From: Candidatus Atribacteria bacterium
GTDB taxonomy: Bacteria > Atribacterota > Phoenicimicrobiia > Phoenicimicrobiales > Stramentimicrobiaceae
DNA length: 64,000 nucleotides
Reading direction: 5' to 3'
NCBI GenBank assembly: GCA_018402425.1
Contig: JAGYIZ010000006.1
Location: forward strand, 1-64,000
Shown piece after piece: positions 38,967 to 48,791 of the stretch. The translations under genes and the position numbers were made by a program. Each line of letters starts with the position of its first letter. Position 1 is the stretch's first letter. Under the pieces are notes generated by a model that ran no database searches, was not told the DNA's origin, and saw only the letters and a list, made by a program, of their open reading frames with translations.

Positions 38967-39659
38967 CTATGACATTTTTCTTATACGTACTTCTATATCT
39001 TTTTGGTTTCTTAATAATTCAATTAATTGATTGGTGTCCGTATTGCCAAAATGGTAAGGATATAAAATGTTGGGCTTTACCATTTTTGCCGCATCGGCAA
39101 CCATTTCAGGCGTCATAGTATAGGGCAAATTCATGGGTAAAAATGCAATATCTATATTTTTAATGTCTTTCATCTCAGGAATATTTTCCGTATCTCCCGC
39201 AACATATACTCTTAATTCGCCGAAGGTAAGAATATAGCCATTCCCTGCTCCTTTTGGATGGAAATGTTGTCCGTTATCCCGTTTATGTTGAATATTGTAA
39301 GCTGGAACTGCTTCAATTATCATATCTTTTAGAGTTTGCACATCCCCGTGTTTCATTACCAGTCCGGTACCAGTCTTTTCTGAACATTCTTCTGTTAACA
39401 CAACCAAGGTATCTTCCTCTTTAATTAGTTCAATCGCGTTCAAATCCAAATGGTCATGATGCTCATGGGTTATTAAAACAATATCTGCCTTTGGCAATTG
39501 ATTGTAATCGGCCAAATTGGACCAGGGATCTACATGAATAACTTTATCCTGAAACGTAAACATAAGAGTCCCATGTCCAATAAAAGTAATTCCCAGTTCA
39601 CCTTCTGATGTTTGAAAAGTATCTTTTTCAAAAAATATTTTCAAAATTTTTCCCTCCAT
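38967..39659 (-). CDS. Metallo-beta-lactamase-fold hydrolase (UPF0173-like)
   Basis: A 230-residue MBL-fold protein with the metal motif 'THEHHDHLD' (His65, His67, Asp69, His70), a later His in 'HPKGAGNGYIL', Asp in 'VYVAGDTENIPEM' and a final His in 'LYPYHFGNTD'. 'FIGHGTLMFTF' at the start and 'FLPMNLPYTMTPEMVADAAK' are typical of the UPF0173 / UlaG-like group, whose substrates are mostly unknown. Lies 25 bases upstream of the CoA-disulfide-reductase-like gene on the same strand, perhaps co-transcribed. Confidence 0.8.
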   Translation of the reverse strand: MEGKILKIFFEKDTFQTSEGELGITFIGHGTLMFTFQDKVIHVDPWSNLADYNQLPKADIVLITHEHHDHLDLNAIELIKEEDTLVVLTEECSEKTGTGLVMKHGDVQTLKDMIIEAVPAYNIQHKRDNGQHFHPKGAGNGYILTFGELRVYVAGDTENIPEMKDIKNIDIAFLPMNLPYTMTPEMVADAAKMVKPNILYPYHFGNTDTNQLIELLRNQKDIEVRIRKMS

Positions 39660-39712
39660 ATCTTATATTTCTTAAACTGAAAACTAATAACTATAAACTG
39701 AAAACTTAATAA

Positions 39713-40351
39713 TTACTCAATCTTCCATACCCGTACATTCTGTCGACCCCAGTCATCTGCTTTTTCTAATTCACCCAGGTTAAAACATACATCAATGTGT
39801 TTTCCCTTGATTGCACTGCCAACGTCATCTGCCACTCCCAGCCCATAACCTTCAACATAAAGCACGTCCCCGAATTGAAACATACCATAATCCGGGTCAA
39901 TCGCAATACTTCCATAACCGGCCGGATAACCGGTAGCAGTATAACCATCTGCATAGGGTGCACAGCATCGCTCATCCGGAGTATAAGCAGTCGCCAGAAC
40001 CTGATAGACCGGGTAGTTAAGTTCACTTTCTGATTGATTCTTTATCTTCTGTTCTATAACCTGGGCAGCATTCCTACATTTATCCCAATCAATTCTTTCC
40101 TTAAAATCATATTTCTGAAAGCGAGACTGAACTGTTGGATCTTTTTTCTCCTCAATCAAAATAGCAATAGTGCAACCTGCTTCTTTCTCTTTTTTCATCA
40201 TCTGGTGCTGGCTGGTTATTCGAATAGTGTTACCCTGTTTATCCTTAATAATATAAATATTAGCGGTAACATTTAGATTAATAAAAAATATGAGCATAGA
40301 AAAAATTAAAATAAACAAATAAATAAGCATATATCTTTTTTGGTTCCTCAA
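39713..40351 (-). CDS. 3D-domain (RlpA-like/double-psi barrel) exported protein
   Basis: A 212-residue protein with an N-terminal membrane anchor or signal (~7-29) and a C-terminal 3D domain named for three conserved Asp: 'LATAYTPDERC', 'GSIAIDPDYG', 'VADDVGSAIKGKHIDVCF'. The barrel resembles the catalytic domain of MltA-type and Rpf/YabE-like peptidoglycan-cleaving proteins, so a cell-wall role is likely. The intervening region (~35-110) is charged. It starts directly after the stop of the small membrane protein gene upstream, so both are one operon. Confidence 0.8.
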   Translation of the reverse strand: MRNQKRYMLIYLFILIFSMLIFFINLNVTANIYIIKDKQGNTIRITSQHQMMKKEKEAGCTIAILIEEKKDPTVQSRFQKYDFKERIDWDKCRNAAQVIEQKIKNQSESELNYPVYQVLATAYTPDERCCAPYADGYTATGYPAGYGSIAIDPDYGMFQFGDVLYVEGYGLGVADDVGSAIKGKHIDVCFNLGELEKADDWGRQNVRVWKIE

Positions 40352-40570
40352 TTATTCATCTCCTCCAACCAAATTTGATATTGAGAAAATCCAGGGTGCA
40401 CCTGCTCCTATCCACAAACCAAGTATAGCATAACGAATAAAGTAAAAAAGATGGTAAGCTAACTGACCTGACTTGGGAAATAATACTTTTAATCCAAAAT
40501 AGAAAATAATAATTCCCATAATACCAATAAAAAAAGTAAACAACAGTCCCCATTGAATGATCGTTTCCAT
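40352..40570 (-). CDS. Small membrane protein, unknown
   Basis: 72 residues with two hydrophobic segments (~6-30 and ~43-60) separated by 'KVLFPKSGQLAYH'. No family recognised. It is supported as a gene by exact abutment to the 3D-domain gene (next start codon follows its stop) and by absence of stops in a region where other frames are broken. A second frame in the same place is considered a shadow. Confidence 0.6.
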   Translation of the reverse strand: METIIQWGLLFTFFIGIMGIIIFYFGLKVLFPKSGQLAYHLFYFIRYAILGLWIGAGAPWIFSISNLVGGDE

Positions 40571-40594
40571 AGATAGTGCTCCTATTGTTTCTTA

Positions 40595-41152
40595 TTATAA
40601 TTCTTGTAATTCTCTTGTAGAAATTCCTTCCAGTTTAAGCATGCTGCGCTTAAGTGCTAATCCACCTGTGGCTGAAAATCCGGTTAATTTTCCATAGCTG
40701 CCGAGCACTCTATGACAGGGAATAATTAGAGGAATCGGATTAATACTCATTACACCACCAACGGCTCGACAAGCACGGGGATAACCAGCTTGTTCTGCTA
40801 TCCACCGATAGGTTCTGGTTACACCAAAAGGTATTTCTCTTGTCTTTAGTAAAACATTTTTTTGAAAAATTGTATAATCATCAAGGTTAATCTCTTCTTC
40901 TTTAAATAGAGTTCTCTTGCCAGCAAAATATTCTTTTATTTTTACTATTATAGAAAAAAATTGTTCATCTGCCGGAATTAGTTTTATGTTTGATTGAAAA
41001 TATCTATTCAATTCTGCTATGACACCTTCTTTTGTCCGTTCCGGCAAAATAAGCTTCCTTAAACCCTTTTTATTTCCCGCAATGCCGACCCAACCCATTG
41101 ATGTTTCGGTTAATGAATAATAGAATATTTGATCAGGATTTTGGGTAACCAT
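40595..41152 (-). CDS. ogt: Methylated-DNA-[protein]-cysteine S-methyltransferase
   Basis: Suicide repair protein that removes methyl groups from O6-methylguanine. 185 residues: an N-terminal variable domain, then the conserved C-terminal core 'IPFGVTRTYRWIAEQAGYPR' (helix-turn-helix) and 'ACRAVGGVMSINPIPLIIPC' leading to 'HRVL', with acceptor Cys146. 'GFSATGGLALKRSMLKLEG' closes the active site. Lies 24 bases upstream of the small membrane gene. Confidence 0.93.
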   Translation of the reverse strand: MVTQNPDQIFYYSLTETSMGWVGIAGNKKGLRKLILPERTKEGVIAELNRYFQSNIKLIPADEQFFSIIVKIKEYFAGKRTLFKEEEINLDDYTIFQKNVLLKTREIPFGVTRTYRWIAEQAGYPRACRAVGGVMSINPIPLIIPCHRVLGSYGKLTGFSATGGLALKRSMLKLEGISTRELQEL

Positions 41153-41382
41153 TTCTTATCCTTTCTCCCTTAATAAAATTATTAAAAAATCAATGCCAGA
41201 AAATTATTCTATATTAAAATTAAATTATTTAATCTTATTAGAAAAATACAACTGACGAAATATTTGAAGATAAGCAAAGTTCAATTGTTAAAATTTAATT
41301 TCTATTATATAATTACATAGCACATTGACAGACTTATCATCAATGTATATCATTATATAATATTTGGCTTAATAAAAAAATA

Positions 41383-41755
41383 ATGTTTGAGGAAATTACA
41401 GTGGTAAAAGATTTTAAAGCCCTATTACTGGCAGGAGGAAAAACCAAACATGCATTAAAAAAAGTGACCGGGCAAGAATATAAAGCTATATTGACAATTG
41501 ATGCAGTTAATTCACAACCAATTATTTACCATATGGTAAAAATGTTAAAAGAATAGCAAATATATATCAAATATTTATGTAGCCGGACCGAAGGAGATTA
41601 ATCAATTAATAAGTCCGCAAGTTGATGGCCTTGGCCTCTGGTTCAACCTTAATAGATACCTAAAAGCAAGCGTTCCCCAACTGAGATGAATCCCATATCT
41701 TAATTGCCACTTGTGATATTCCTTTGGTTTAAGCCAACATTTTTTATGGCTTTCT
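41383..41755 (+). pseudogene. NTP transferase (MobA-like) N-terminal remnant
   Basis: Plus-strand pieces read as a nucleotidyltransferase: 'FKALLLAGGKTKHALKKVTG' (LAGG loop, usually followed by K/R-rich sequence), 'PIIYHMVKMLKE', 'EINQLISPQVD' and, after further shifts, 'LIATCDIP'. The gene then runs into the 5' end of the GltS-like carrier and has no C-terminal half. Likely a deletion joined the two genes. Confidence 0.6.
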
Positions 41756-43069
41756 TTGTTTGTTGGTATCGGTGTGTTCTTGAAAAGGAAAGTTTATTTT
41801 TTTCGCAAATATCTTTTCCCCACCGCTATTATTGCCGGGTTTATCGGCTTGCTGCTGGGTCCTGAAATACTAAATATTATACATTTAGATAATGAACGGC
41901 TAGGCAGTTTGGTTTATCATCTGATGGCTGTTGGGTTTATAGCTATTGCGCTGAAAAAAAGGGAACATACCCATAGTAAAAATATTGTCAATTCAGGTAT
42001 TTATATTGTCAGCATTTATGTGGTTCAGGGAATTGTTGGTTTTACAATTTCTCTTTTGCTGGTAAATACTTTTTTCCCGGATTTGTTCCCGCCTTTTGGC
42101 TTATTATTGCCATTGGGGTTTGGCCAGGGACCGGGTCAGGCTTATGCTATAGGAAGCCAGTGGGAGGAAATTGGTTTTTTTCAGGGAGGAAACATTGGTC
42201 TTTCAATTGCTACCATCGGTTTTCTTTGGGCTTGTATTGTAGGAGTTATCTTTATGAATTACTTAGTCAGGAAGGGTATTTTCAAAATAGAATCTGATAG
42301 GGGTAACCGAAAAGAAGAAAAAATTCATGAAGAAATGGATTCAGGAGAACTTCCTCTGGGTGCTTCTTTAGACGACATTTCTATTCAATTGTTTTTGATT
42401 GGTCTGGTGTATTTGGTAACTTATCTAACTTTATTAGGTTTAAATACTATATTGGTTTCGCTGGGTACCTTTGGAGAAACGCTTGCTCAGCTATTCTGGG
42501 GATTTCACTTTATTATCGGAACCACCTATGCTATTTTACTGAGAATTGGTTTTGACCTATTTAAGAGAATGAAAATAATGACCCATGAATATCCAAATAA
42601 TTATATGTTACAGAGAATTGCGGGTGGCTCTTTTGACTTCATGATTGCCGCAGCCATTACTGCTATTTCATTGAAAACATTACGCTATTATATGATTCCT
42701 ACTTTGCTCATTACTACTATTGGGGGAATAGTAACAATTTTCTTTATCTTGTGGATGACTCGTCGTATTTTTAAAGAAGATATTTTTGAAAATACCCTGG
42801 CTTTTTACGGAACATATACAGGTACCATTTCTACCGGGATGGCTCTATTAAAACAAATAGACCCGGGTTTTCATTCACGAGCATCGGAAAATATTGTCCT
42901 GGGTAGTGGGGTTGCTCTTTTATTTGGTTTTCCTCTTATGGTGATTTTAAATATTCCCATATTCGGGTATGTTACTAACCAGCCTTCAATGTATCTGCTG
43001 ACATTGCTTGCATTTTTGGTTTATTTTGGTATTTTATATTTTATTCTATATAAGAATAAACCCAAGTGA
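41756..43069 (+). CDS. GltS-like sodium/glutamate symporter family protein
   Basis: A 437-residue membrane protein with ~10-12 hydrophobic segments and a central hydrophilic loop near residues 175-205. The GltS pattern is visible in 'KRKVYFFRKYLFPTAIIAGF' at the N-terminus, 'PLGFGQGPGQAYAIGSQWE' (120-138), the glutamine/glycine-rich re-entrant loop, and 'FYGTYTGTISTGMALLKQ' in the second half. Carries glutamate, possibly with Na+; substrate not proven. The frame opens at TTG (41756) with no clear ribosome-binding site and begins inside the remnant of another gene, so the first helix may be truncated. Confidence 0.8.
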   Translation: MFVGIGVFLKRKVYFFRKYLFPTAIIAGFIGLLLGPEILNIIHLDNERLGSLVYHLMAVGFIAIALKKREHTHSKNIVNSGIYIVSIYVVQGIVGFTISLLLVNTFFPDLFPPFGLLLPLGFGQGPGQAYAIGSQWEEIGFFQGGNIGLSIATIGFLWACIVGVIFMNYLVRKGIFKIESDRGNRKEEKIHEEMDSGELPLGASLDDISIQLFLIGLVYLVTYLTLLGLNTILVSLGTFGETLAQLFWGFHFIIGTTYAILLRIGFDLFKRMKIMTHEYPNNYMLQRIAGGSFDFMIAAAITAISLKTLRYYMIPTLLITTIGGIVTIFFILWMTRRIFKEDIFENTLAFYGTYTGTISTGMALLKQIDPGFHSRASENIVLGSGVALLFGFPLMVILNIPIFGYVTNQPSMYLLTLLAFLVYFGILYFILYKNKPK

Positions 43070-43439
43070 TAGAAAAGTCTTCAAATAGAAACGTTCTAGT
43101 CCTGTAAAGTTTATCAAAATATTTTATTTAACCATGAAAAACCACCTTCTAAGAAAGTGGTAATGGTTAAATAAAATGGTTTTATCATAAAAAGATTAAG
43201 ATAAGCTAGATGTCAATTTTTCACCTGAAGTTCAATGTAGGAAGTGGGATTGCTAAGAAAAAGCTAAACCTCTTTAAGAGGCTCTTAAAGCCATCCGCTT
43301 TGCGGATGCGATATTTACTTGTAAATAAAATAAGAAAGAATCTTTGGACTTAATTAATTTGTCTGTTAAAATACAATATAGTGAAATTTATACTATAATC
43401 GATTTGACAAAGATTAAAAGAAAGGAAATACTTCTAAAA
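43070..43439. other. Intergenic region with MITE-like copy
   Basis: Most of this gap is the inverted MITE-like element at 43122-43315. Bases 43316-43439 lead to the cinA start. Confidence 0.5.
43122..43315 (-). repeat. MITE-like element, full copy in inverse orientation
   Basis: A 194-base element. Left end is a large hairpin: 'ttttatttaaccat' pairs perfectly with 'atggttaaataaaa', enclosing an inner stem 'accaccttct..agaaagtggt'. Right end is 'ctctttaagaggctcttaaa' and 'ccgctttgcgg', then 'atgcgatatt'. Read on the minus strand it aligns with the copies at 36622, 49528 and 54414. No coding capacity. Confidence 0.75.
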
Positions 43440-44696
43440 ATGAATGCAGAAATTATTAGTATCGGAAACGAAATTCTATGTGGTAGGATAATTGATACCA
43501 ATGCTAATTATATTATAAAAAAATTAGAGGAAATAAATCTCTATATAAGGCATGTATCAGCCGTGGGTGATGATGATGAAGAACTGGTAGCATCACTAAA
43601 AGAAGCCTATCACCGTTCTCAAGTTATAATCACTACCGGTGGTCTGGGACCCACTGAAGATGATATTACCTTTCAGTCAATTGCCAAAGCATTCAATCTT
43701 AAGCTGATAAAGCACCCTGAGGCCGAAGAACATATGATTAAAATATTAAATCGCATCAAGATTGATATTTCAAAAAGCAATCTAAAGCAAGCTTACCTTC
43801 CTGAGGGTTCCCGCTGTATAATAAACAGTTACGGAACTGCACCAGCCATGATTTTAGAAAAAGATAACCGCATTATAATTGCCTTGCCTGGGGTTCCTCT
43901 GGAAATGAAAAACCTGATGACCAAAGAAATAATTCCTTTTCTATGCCAAAAATTTCCCAATGTTCAACATAGGCAATCCAGGATTATCAGACTAAGCGGT
44001 TTGGGAGAATCAACCGTTAATGAAAAAATTAAAGATTTTATACACAAAAATGAGCATCTCAACATAGGTATCTATGCAAACCCTGAAGATATCCAAATTC
44101 AGTTGAATGCTCTTGGAAAAACATCCCAAGAAGCTACGGCTATTTCAGATGAAGCTACCGAACATTTAAAAAATTTATTGGGAGATTTTATTTTTGGTTT
44201 TGACCAACAGTCCCTGGAAGAAGTCATCGGAAATATGCTCAAAAAAAGAAATTTTACTCTGGCAGTGGCAGAATCCTGTACCGGAGGGATGCTGGGTGAA
44301 ATGATTACTTCTATCCCCGGTAGCTCTGATTATTTTAAGGGCGGTATCATTAGCTATGATGGAGAAATCAAAGAAAAGTTACTGGGAGTACCTCGTGAAA
44401 CCATGATAAAATATGGACAAGTCAGTGAGCAGGTAGCTAGGGCTATGGCTCAGGGTGTCCGCAAAAAATGCCTTAGTGATATAGGGATAAGTATTACCGG
44501 AATTGCCGGACCAGGAGGAGGCAGCAAAGAAAAACCAGTGGGATTGGTTTATATTGCTCTGGCAGATGAGCAGCAGACTATAGTTCAAGAACATCAACTA
44601 CGCAGAGACCGGCAAACTATTCGATTACGCTCTGCCCGCAGAGCATTAAACATGCTAAGGTTACATCTTATCAATATTGAAATTATTAATTCATAA
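43440..44696 (+). CDS. cinA: CinA-like protein with nicotinamide-nucleotide amidase domain
   Basis: 418 residues from the ATG at 43440, chosen because the family starts 'MNAEIISIGNEILCGRIIDT' and 'aaaggaaa' lies ~13 bases upstream; the frame remains open further 5'. The N-terminal MoCF-like domain shows 'ITTGGLGPTEDDIT' and 'PGVPLEMKNLM'. The C-terminal PncC domain has 'AVAESCTGGMLGEMI', 'GGIISYDGEIKEKLLGV' and 'GIAGPGGGSKEKPVGLVYIA'. Deamidates NMN to NaMN in NAD recycling; the N-terminal domain may act as an ADP-ribose or CoA pyrophosphatase. Confidence 0.93.
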   Translation: MNAEIISIGNEILCGRIIDTNANYIIKKLEEINLYIRHVSAVGDDDEELVASLKEAYHRSQVIITTGGLGPTEDDITFQSIAKAFNLKLIKHPEAEEHMIKILNRIKIDISKSNLKQAYLPEGSRCIINSYGTAPAMILEKDNRIIIALPGVPLEMKNLMTKEIIPFLCQKFPNVQHRQSRIIRLSGLGESTVNEKIKDFIHKNEHLNIGIYANPEDIQIQLNALGKTSQEATAISDEATEHLKNLLGDFIFGFDQQSLEEVIGNMLKKRNFTLAVAESCTGGMLGEMITSIPGSSDYFKGGIISYDGEIKEKLLGVPRETMIKYGQVSEQVARAMAQGVRKKCLSDIGISITGIAGPGGGSKEKPVGLVYIALADEQQTIVQEHQLRRDRQTIRLRSARRALNMLRLHLINIEIINS

Positions 44697-44877
44697 TATT
44701 AATAGTGGTTCTTGTATTATAGTTTCAGAAATTATTACTTCTTATGTTTCTTAAAATGTCTTTTGCATAATTGGATTAACTATATTATTTAATATTAATT
44801 TTGCTGTTGTTTGTTATTTCCTTCACCAAAAACTAAAAACTAAAAACTCGCCTAAAAGGATATTCCAACAGTATTTC

Positions 44878-45840
44878 CTAATCATATAAATGGCAGGCAA
44901 CATGATAACCCGGCTTTATTTCCCTTAAAGGAGGTTCTTCTTTTTTACAGATATCCATTACCTGTGGGCAACGGGTATGAAAACGGCAACCTGTAGGCGG
45001 ATTAACCGGGCTGGGGACATCGCCCATTAAAATTTCTTGTTTTTTTCTCTTTTTTGGATCAGGAATAGGGATTGCAGAAAGCAGTGCCTGAGTATATGGA
45101 TGCTTTGGATTGCTAAAAAGAGACTTCTTGTCAGCCATTTCCATTATTTTCCCCAGATACATAACTGCTACTCTATCACATATATGCTTTACTACGCTCA
45201 GATCATGAGCAACAAAAAGTAATGTTAGTCCAAATTCTTCCTGTAATTCTTTCAGAAGATTGATTATTTGTGCCTGAATTGAAACATCCAGGGCAGAAAC
45301 AGATTCATCTGCTACAATAAATTCAGGATTAGTAGCCAGGGCTCTGGCAATACCTATTCTCTGGCGCTGTCCGCCACTGAATTCATGTGGATAACGATTA
45401 ATTTGATCAGGAGACAAACCAACCTTTTCCATCAATTCAGTAACCCTTTCTTCTCGCTCATGGGGTGTCCCGATATTATGCACTTCTAATGGTTCAGAGA
45501 TGGCCTTCCCTATTCGCATCCTGGGATCAAGCGAACCAAAAGGATCCTGATAGATAATCATCATTCTGCGTCTAAAGCGCTTCATCTTATTTTTATCAAG
45601 ATAAGTTATTTCCTCATTATCAAAAAATATGGAACCGGAAGTTGGATCAATAATTCTTAGCAGCATCTTGCCGCAAGTGGTTTTGCCACAGCCTGATTCA
45701 CCAACCAAACCCAGCACTTCTTTATTGTTAATAAAAAAACTTAAGCCATCTACAGCCCGCAAGGCTTTTCTTTTTCCTGCCACAACCTTGCCGACATAAA
45801 ACCATTTTTTTAAATTTTTAACTTCAATCAATTTACTCAT
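44878..45840 (-). CDS. Oligo/dipeptide ABC transporter ATP-binding protein (OppF/DppF type)
   Basis: A 320-residue ATPase: Walker A 'GESGCGKTT' (47-55), signature '[15 protein letters not shown]', Walker B '[19 protein letters not shown]', switch '[10 protein letters not shown]'. The C-terminal '[20 protein letters not shown]' followed by '[10 protein letters not shown]' is the OppD/F Fe-S-like Cys region. Lowest gene of the dppB-C-D-F cluster; start overlaps dppD by 4 bases. Energises peptide import across the membrane. Confidence 0.92.
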   Translation of the reverse strand: MSKLIEVKNLKKWFYVGKVVAGKRKALRAVDGLSFFINNKEVLGLVGESGCGKTTCGKMLLRIIDPTSGSIFFDNEEITYLDKNKMKRFRRRMMIIYQDPFGSLDPRMRIGKAISEPLEVHNIGTPHEREERVTELMEKVGLSPDQINRYPHEFSGGQRQRIGIARALATNPEFIVADESVSALDVSIQAQIINLLKELQEEFGLTLLFVAHDLSVVKHICDRVAVMYLGKIMEMADKKSLFSNPKHPYTQALLSAIPIPDPKKRKKQEILMGDVPSPVNPPTGCRFHTRCPQVMDICKKEEPPLREIKPGYHVACHLYD

Positions 45841-46859
45841 AAATCAAACTCTCTAATTTTCTCTTTCTCATATGCACCAAACTTCCCCTCTACCAGATGA
45901 CATTTAACAAAATGGCGAGGTTCAACCTCAATAAGTTTCGGTACTTCTTTAAAACATCGCTCAAATGCATATTCGCATCTGGGCGCAAAGGGACAACCCG
46001 GTGGTAAATGAAGTAAATTTGGCACAATTCCTTTAATAGTATCTAAAGTTTTTGTTTCTTTATCCATTCTGGGAATGGATTTATTTAATCCTTTAGTATA
46101 AGGATGCATCGGTTTTTCAAATATAGTGTAAATATCCGTATATTCAACAATATGCCCGGCATACATTACTGCGACATAATCACACATCTCAGAAATAACA
46201 CCCAAATCATGGGTAATCATCAGTACCGACGTATTGAATTCTTTTTTCAAATCATTCATCAGACGAAGAATCTGTGCCTGTATTGTCACATCAAGAGCAG
46301 TAGTAGGTTCATCTGCTATCAATAAGGCCGGATTACAGGATAAAGCCATGGCAATCATGATTCTCTGGCGCATCCCGCCGGACAACTCATGGGGATAATT
46401 ATTCATCCTTTTATGAGCATCAGGAATCCCTACCACTTCAAGCATCTCAACAGCTTTTTTATTGGCTTCTCTTTTTGTTAAATCCTGGTGCAATAAAATA
46501 GTCTCTATAATTTCATGACCAATTGTAAAAACCGGGTCTAGGGAAGTCATCGGTTCTTGAAAAATCATCGATATCTTGCTACCACGAATCTTGCGCATTT
46601 CTCTTTCACTTAGAGCACATAAATTTTTGCCATCAAATATTATATCCCCACTTACAATCTTTCCTGGCGGCTGAGGTATCAAGCGCATAATAGATAAAGC
46701 AGTTACGCTTTTCCCTGAGCCGGACTCTCCCACAATACCTAATGTTTCTCCCTGATTAACCGAGAAACTTACCGCATCAACTGCCTTAACTATACCTTCA
46801 TGAGTATAAAAATAAGTTTTTAAATTGTTTACTTTTAATAATTCTTTCTTTTTATTCAT
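45837..46859 (-). CDS. Oligo/dipeptide ABC transporter ATP-binding protein (OppD/DppD type)
   Basis: A 340-residue ATPase with Walker A 'GESGSGKS' (44-51), '[15 protein letters not shown]' signature, Walker B '[19 protein letters not shown]', '[11 protein letters not shown]', and the C-terminal Cys region '[17 protein letters not shown]'. A start at the ATG (46857-46859) gives the normal length. Part of the transporter operon and overlaps dppF. Confidence 0.92.
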   Translation of the reverse strand: MNKKKELLKVNNLKTYFYTHEGIVKAVDAVSFSVNQGETLGIVGESGSGKSVTALSIMRLIPQPPGKIVSGDIIFDGKNLCALSEREMRKIRGSKISMIFQEPMTSLDPVFTIGHEIIETILLHQDLTKREANKKAVEMLEVVGIPDAHKRMNNYPHELSGGMRQRIMIAMALSCNPALLIADEPTTALDVTIQAQILRLMNDLKKEFNTSVLMITHDLGVISEMCDYVAVMYAGHIVEYTDIYTIFEKPMHPYTKGLNKSIPRMDKETKTLDTIKGIVPNLLHLPPGCPFAPRCEYAFERCFKEVPKLIEVEPRHFVKCHLVEGKFGAYEKEKIREFDL

Positions 46860-46879
46860 CGTTTCTACTATCTACATAT

Positions 46880-47773
46880 TTATTGTTTTAATCTCGGATC
46901 CAATATATCTCTCAATCCATCACCTAATAAATTAAGTCCTAATACAGACAATAAAATTGCAATCCCCGGAAAAGTCGCCGCCCACCAGGCTCCACTGACT
47001 ATATAGGAATAACTATTTGATAACATTGCCCCCCATTCCGGAGTTGGAGGCTGTGCACCCAAACCCAAAAAGCCTAGTGCAGCGCAATCTAAAATGGCTG
47101 TAGCCAACATTAAGGTACCATAAACAATTACCGGGGCAATACTGTTAGGAATAACATGACGCAAAATAATACGCCAATGACTTGAACCAATTGCCTTTTG
47201 TAATTCAATATATTCCATTTCCTTAATATATAAAACCGAGCTGCGAATAATTCTAGCCATCTGTGGTGAATAAACAATACCTATGGCAATCATAGCCTTT
47301 TCCAATCCCTGTCCTACTACCGTGACAATAACAATGGCTAACAAAAGAGCCGGAAAAGCAAACATAACATCAACAATACGCATAATTACTGCATCAACCC
47401 ATCCACCAAAATAACCAGATAAAACACCAAAGGCAATCCCTAATATCATAGCAATAGCAACTGCTACAAAACCAGCCGTCAGACTCACCCTGGCTCCATA
47501 AATAATTCGGCTCAAAACACATCTACCCAGTCCATCAGAACCCAAAGGCATTCCCTCAGCACCATTATCATTCCAAAAACCCGGTTTTAATTTGTTTGCT
47601 AATACCGGAGGAGAAGGATAAGGATCGTTAGGAGCAATTATATCTGCTGTAACGGCACAGAAAACCATAAAAAGTACAATTATCAAACCAAATACGGCAG
47701 ATTTATTATACTTAAAGCGACGTAATAGTTCACTTCCGGTACTTTCTTTTTTAATTTGCATATTTCCTTCCAT
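46880..47773 (-). CDS. Oligo/dipeptide ABC transporter permease (DppC type)
   Basis: A 297-residue inner-membrane permease with six hydrophobic helices. The N-terminal 'SELLRRFKYNKSAVFGLIIV' is the OppC_N segment, 'PLGSDGLGRCVLSRIIYGAR' precedes the BPD_transp domain, and the coupling helix is 'AIGSSHWRIILRHVIPNSIA'. Partners the DppB protein upstream. Confidence 0.92.
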   Translation of the reverse strand: MEGNMQIKKESTGSELLRRFKYNKSAVFGLIIVLFMVFCAVTADIIAPNDPYPSPPVLANKLKPGFWNDNGAEGMPLGSDGLGRCVLSRIIYGARVSLTAGFVAVAIAMILGIAFGVLSGYFGGWVDAVIMRIVDVMFAFPALLLAIVIVTVVGQGLEKAMIAIGIVYSPQMARIIRSSVLYIKEMEYIELQKAIGSSHWRIILRHVIPNSIAPVIVYGTLMLATAILDCAALGFLGLGAQPPTPEWGAMLSNSYSYIVSGAWWAATFPGIAILLSVLGLNLLGDGLRDILDPRLKQ

Positions 47774-47786
47774 TAAAACTACCTGG

Positions 47787-48791
47787 TTATTGATATTTTA
47801 TCCTTGGGTCAATATAAACATAAATGATATCTGTAATCAAATTCACTATAACAAAAATAAAAGCAAAAAATAAAACACATCCCTGCACAGCTGGGTAATC
47901 TCTCATTTGAACTGCTTTTACTACATAGCGACCTAACCCAGGCCAGGAAAAAACAGTTTCAGTCAGGATTGCTCCTGCTAATAGGAGACCAAAATTCAAC
48001 CCGATAACTGTTACCACAGGAATTAAGGCATTACGTACTGCATGCTTATAAATTACCAGTCTTTCTGAAAGACCCTTGGCTCTCTCGGTACGAATAAAGT
48101 CCTGTCGCAAAACTTCCAACATGCTGGAGCGAGTTACCCTAGCCACAGTAGCCATAGGGATAGTACCCAGAGCAACAGCAGGTAAAATAAGATGGCGCAA
48201 TGCACTGATAAAAGCTTCCCAATTACCGGCTATAACACTATCCAGCAGATAAAAGCCGGTGATCCTGGTAAAGGGAATCATGATACTGATACGACCACCA
48301 ATTGGAAACCAACGCAAATAGACACCAAAAATCATCATAAGCATAATACCCAACCAAAAAACGGGCATAGAAACACCAAACAGGGCGACTCCCATAAAAC
48401 CGTAATCCAAAAAAGAATACTGCCGTGATGCAGAAACAATCCCTGCAATTACACCCACCACAATTGCGATAAACATAGCCAAAAGTGTTAGCTCAACAGT
48501 ATTGGGAAAACGGTGCCAAATCTCTTTGCTGACATATTCATTGGATACGATAGAACGGCCAAAATCACCCTGCAAAGCCTGTTTAAGCCATATCCAATAT
48601 TGAGTTGGCAACGGTTTATTTAAACCGTACTTTTCCTGAATTCTCTCGATAGTCTGAATAGAAGCATGTTCACCGGCAATAGTTCTTGCCGGATCTCCCG
48701 GGGCTAAATGAATCAAGGAAAAAACCAGGATAGAAGCACCTAACAAGACAGGAATAAGCATTAATAAACGTTTTGTAATATACCATTTCAT
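47787..48791 (-). CDS. Oligo/dipeptide ABC transporter permease (DppB type)
   Basis: A 334-residue permease with the opening 'MKWYITKRLLMLIPVLLGAS', the periplasmic 'LAPGDPARTI' and 'YGLNKPLPTQYWIWLKQALQ' segment, and the coupling helix 'RAKGLSERLVIYKHAVRNAL'. First intact gene of the transporter operon; 13 bases upstream of dppC. The binding-protein gene that should precede it is a pseudogene ~1 kb upstream. Confidence 0.92.
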   Translation of the reverse strand: MKWYITKRLLMLIPVLLGASILVFSLIHLAPGDPARTIAGEHASIQTIERIQEKYGLNKPLPTQYWIWLKQALQGDFGRSIVSNEYVSKEIWHRFPNTVELTLLAMFIAIVVGVIAGIVSASRQYSFLDYGFMGVALFGVSMPVFWLGIMLMMIFGVYLRWFPIGGRISIMIPFTRITGFYLLDSVIAGNWEAFISALRHLILPAVALGTIPMATVARVTRSSMLEVLRQDFIRTERAKGLSERLVIYKHAVRNALIPVVTVIGLNFGLLLAGAILTETVFSWPGLGRYVVKAVQMRDYPAVQGCVLFFAFIFVIVNLITDIIYVYIDPRIKYQ

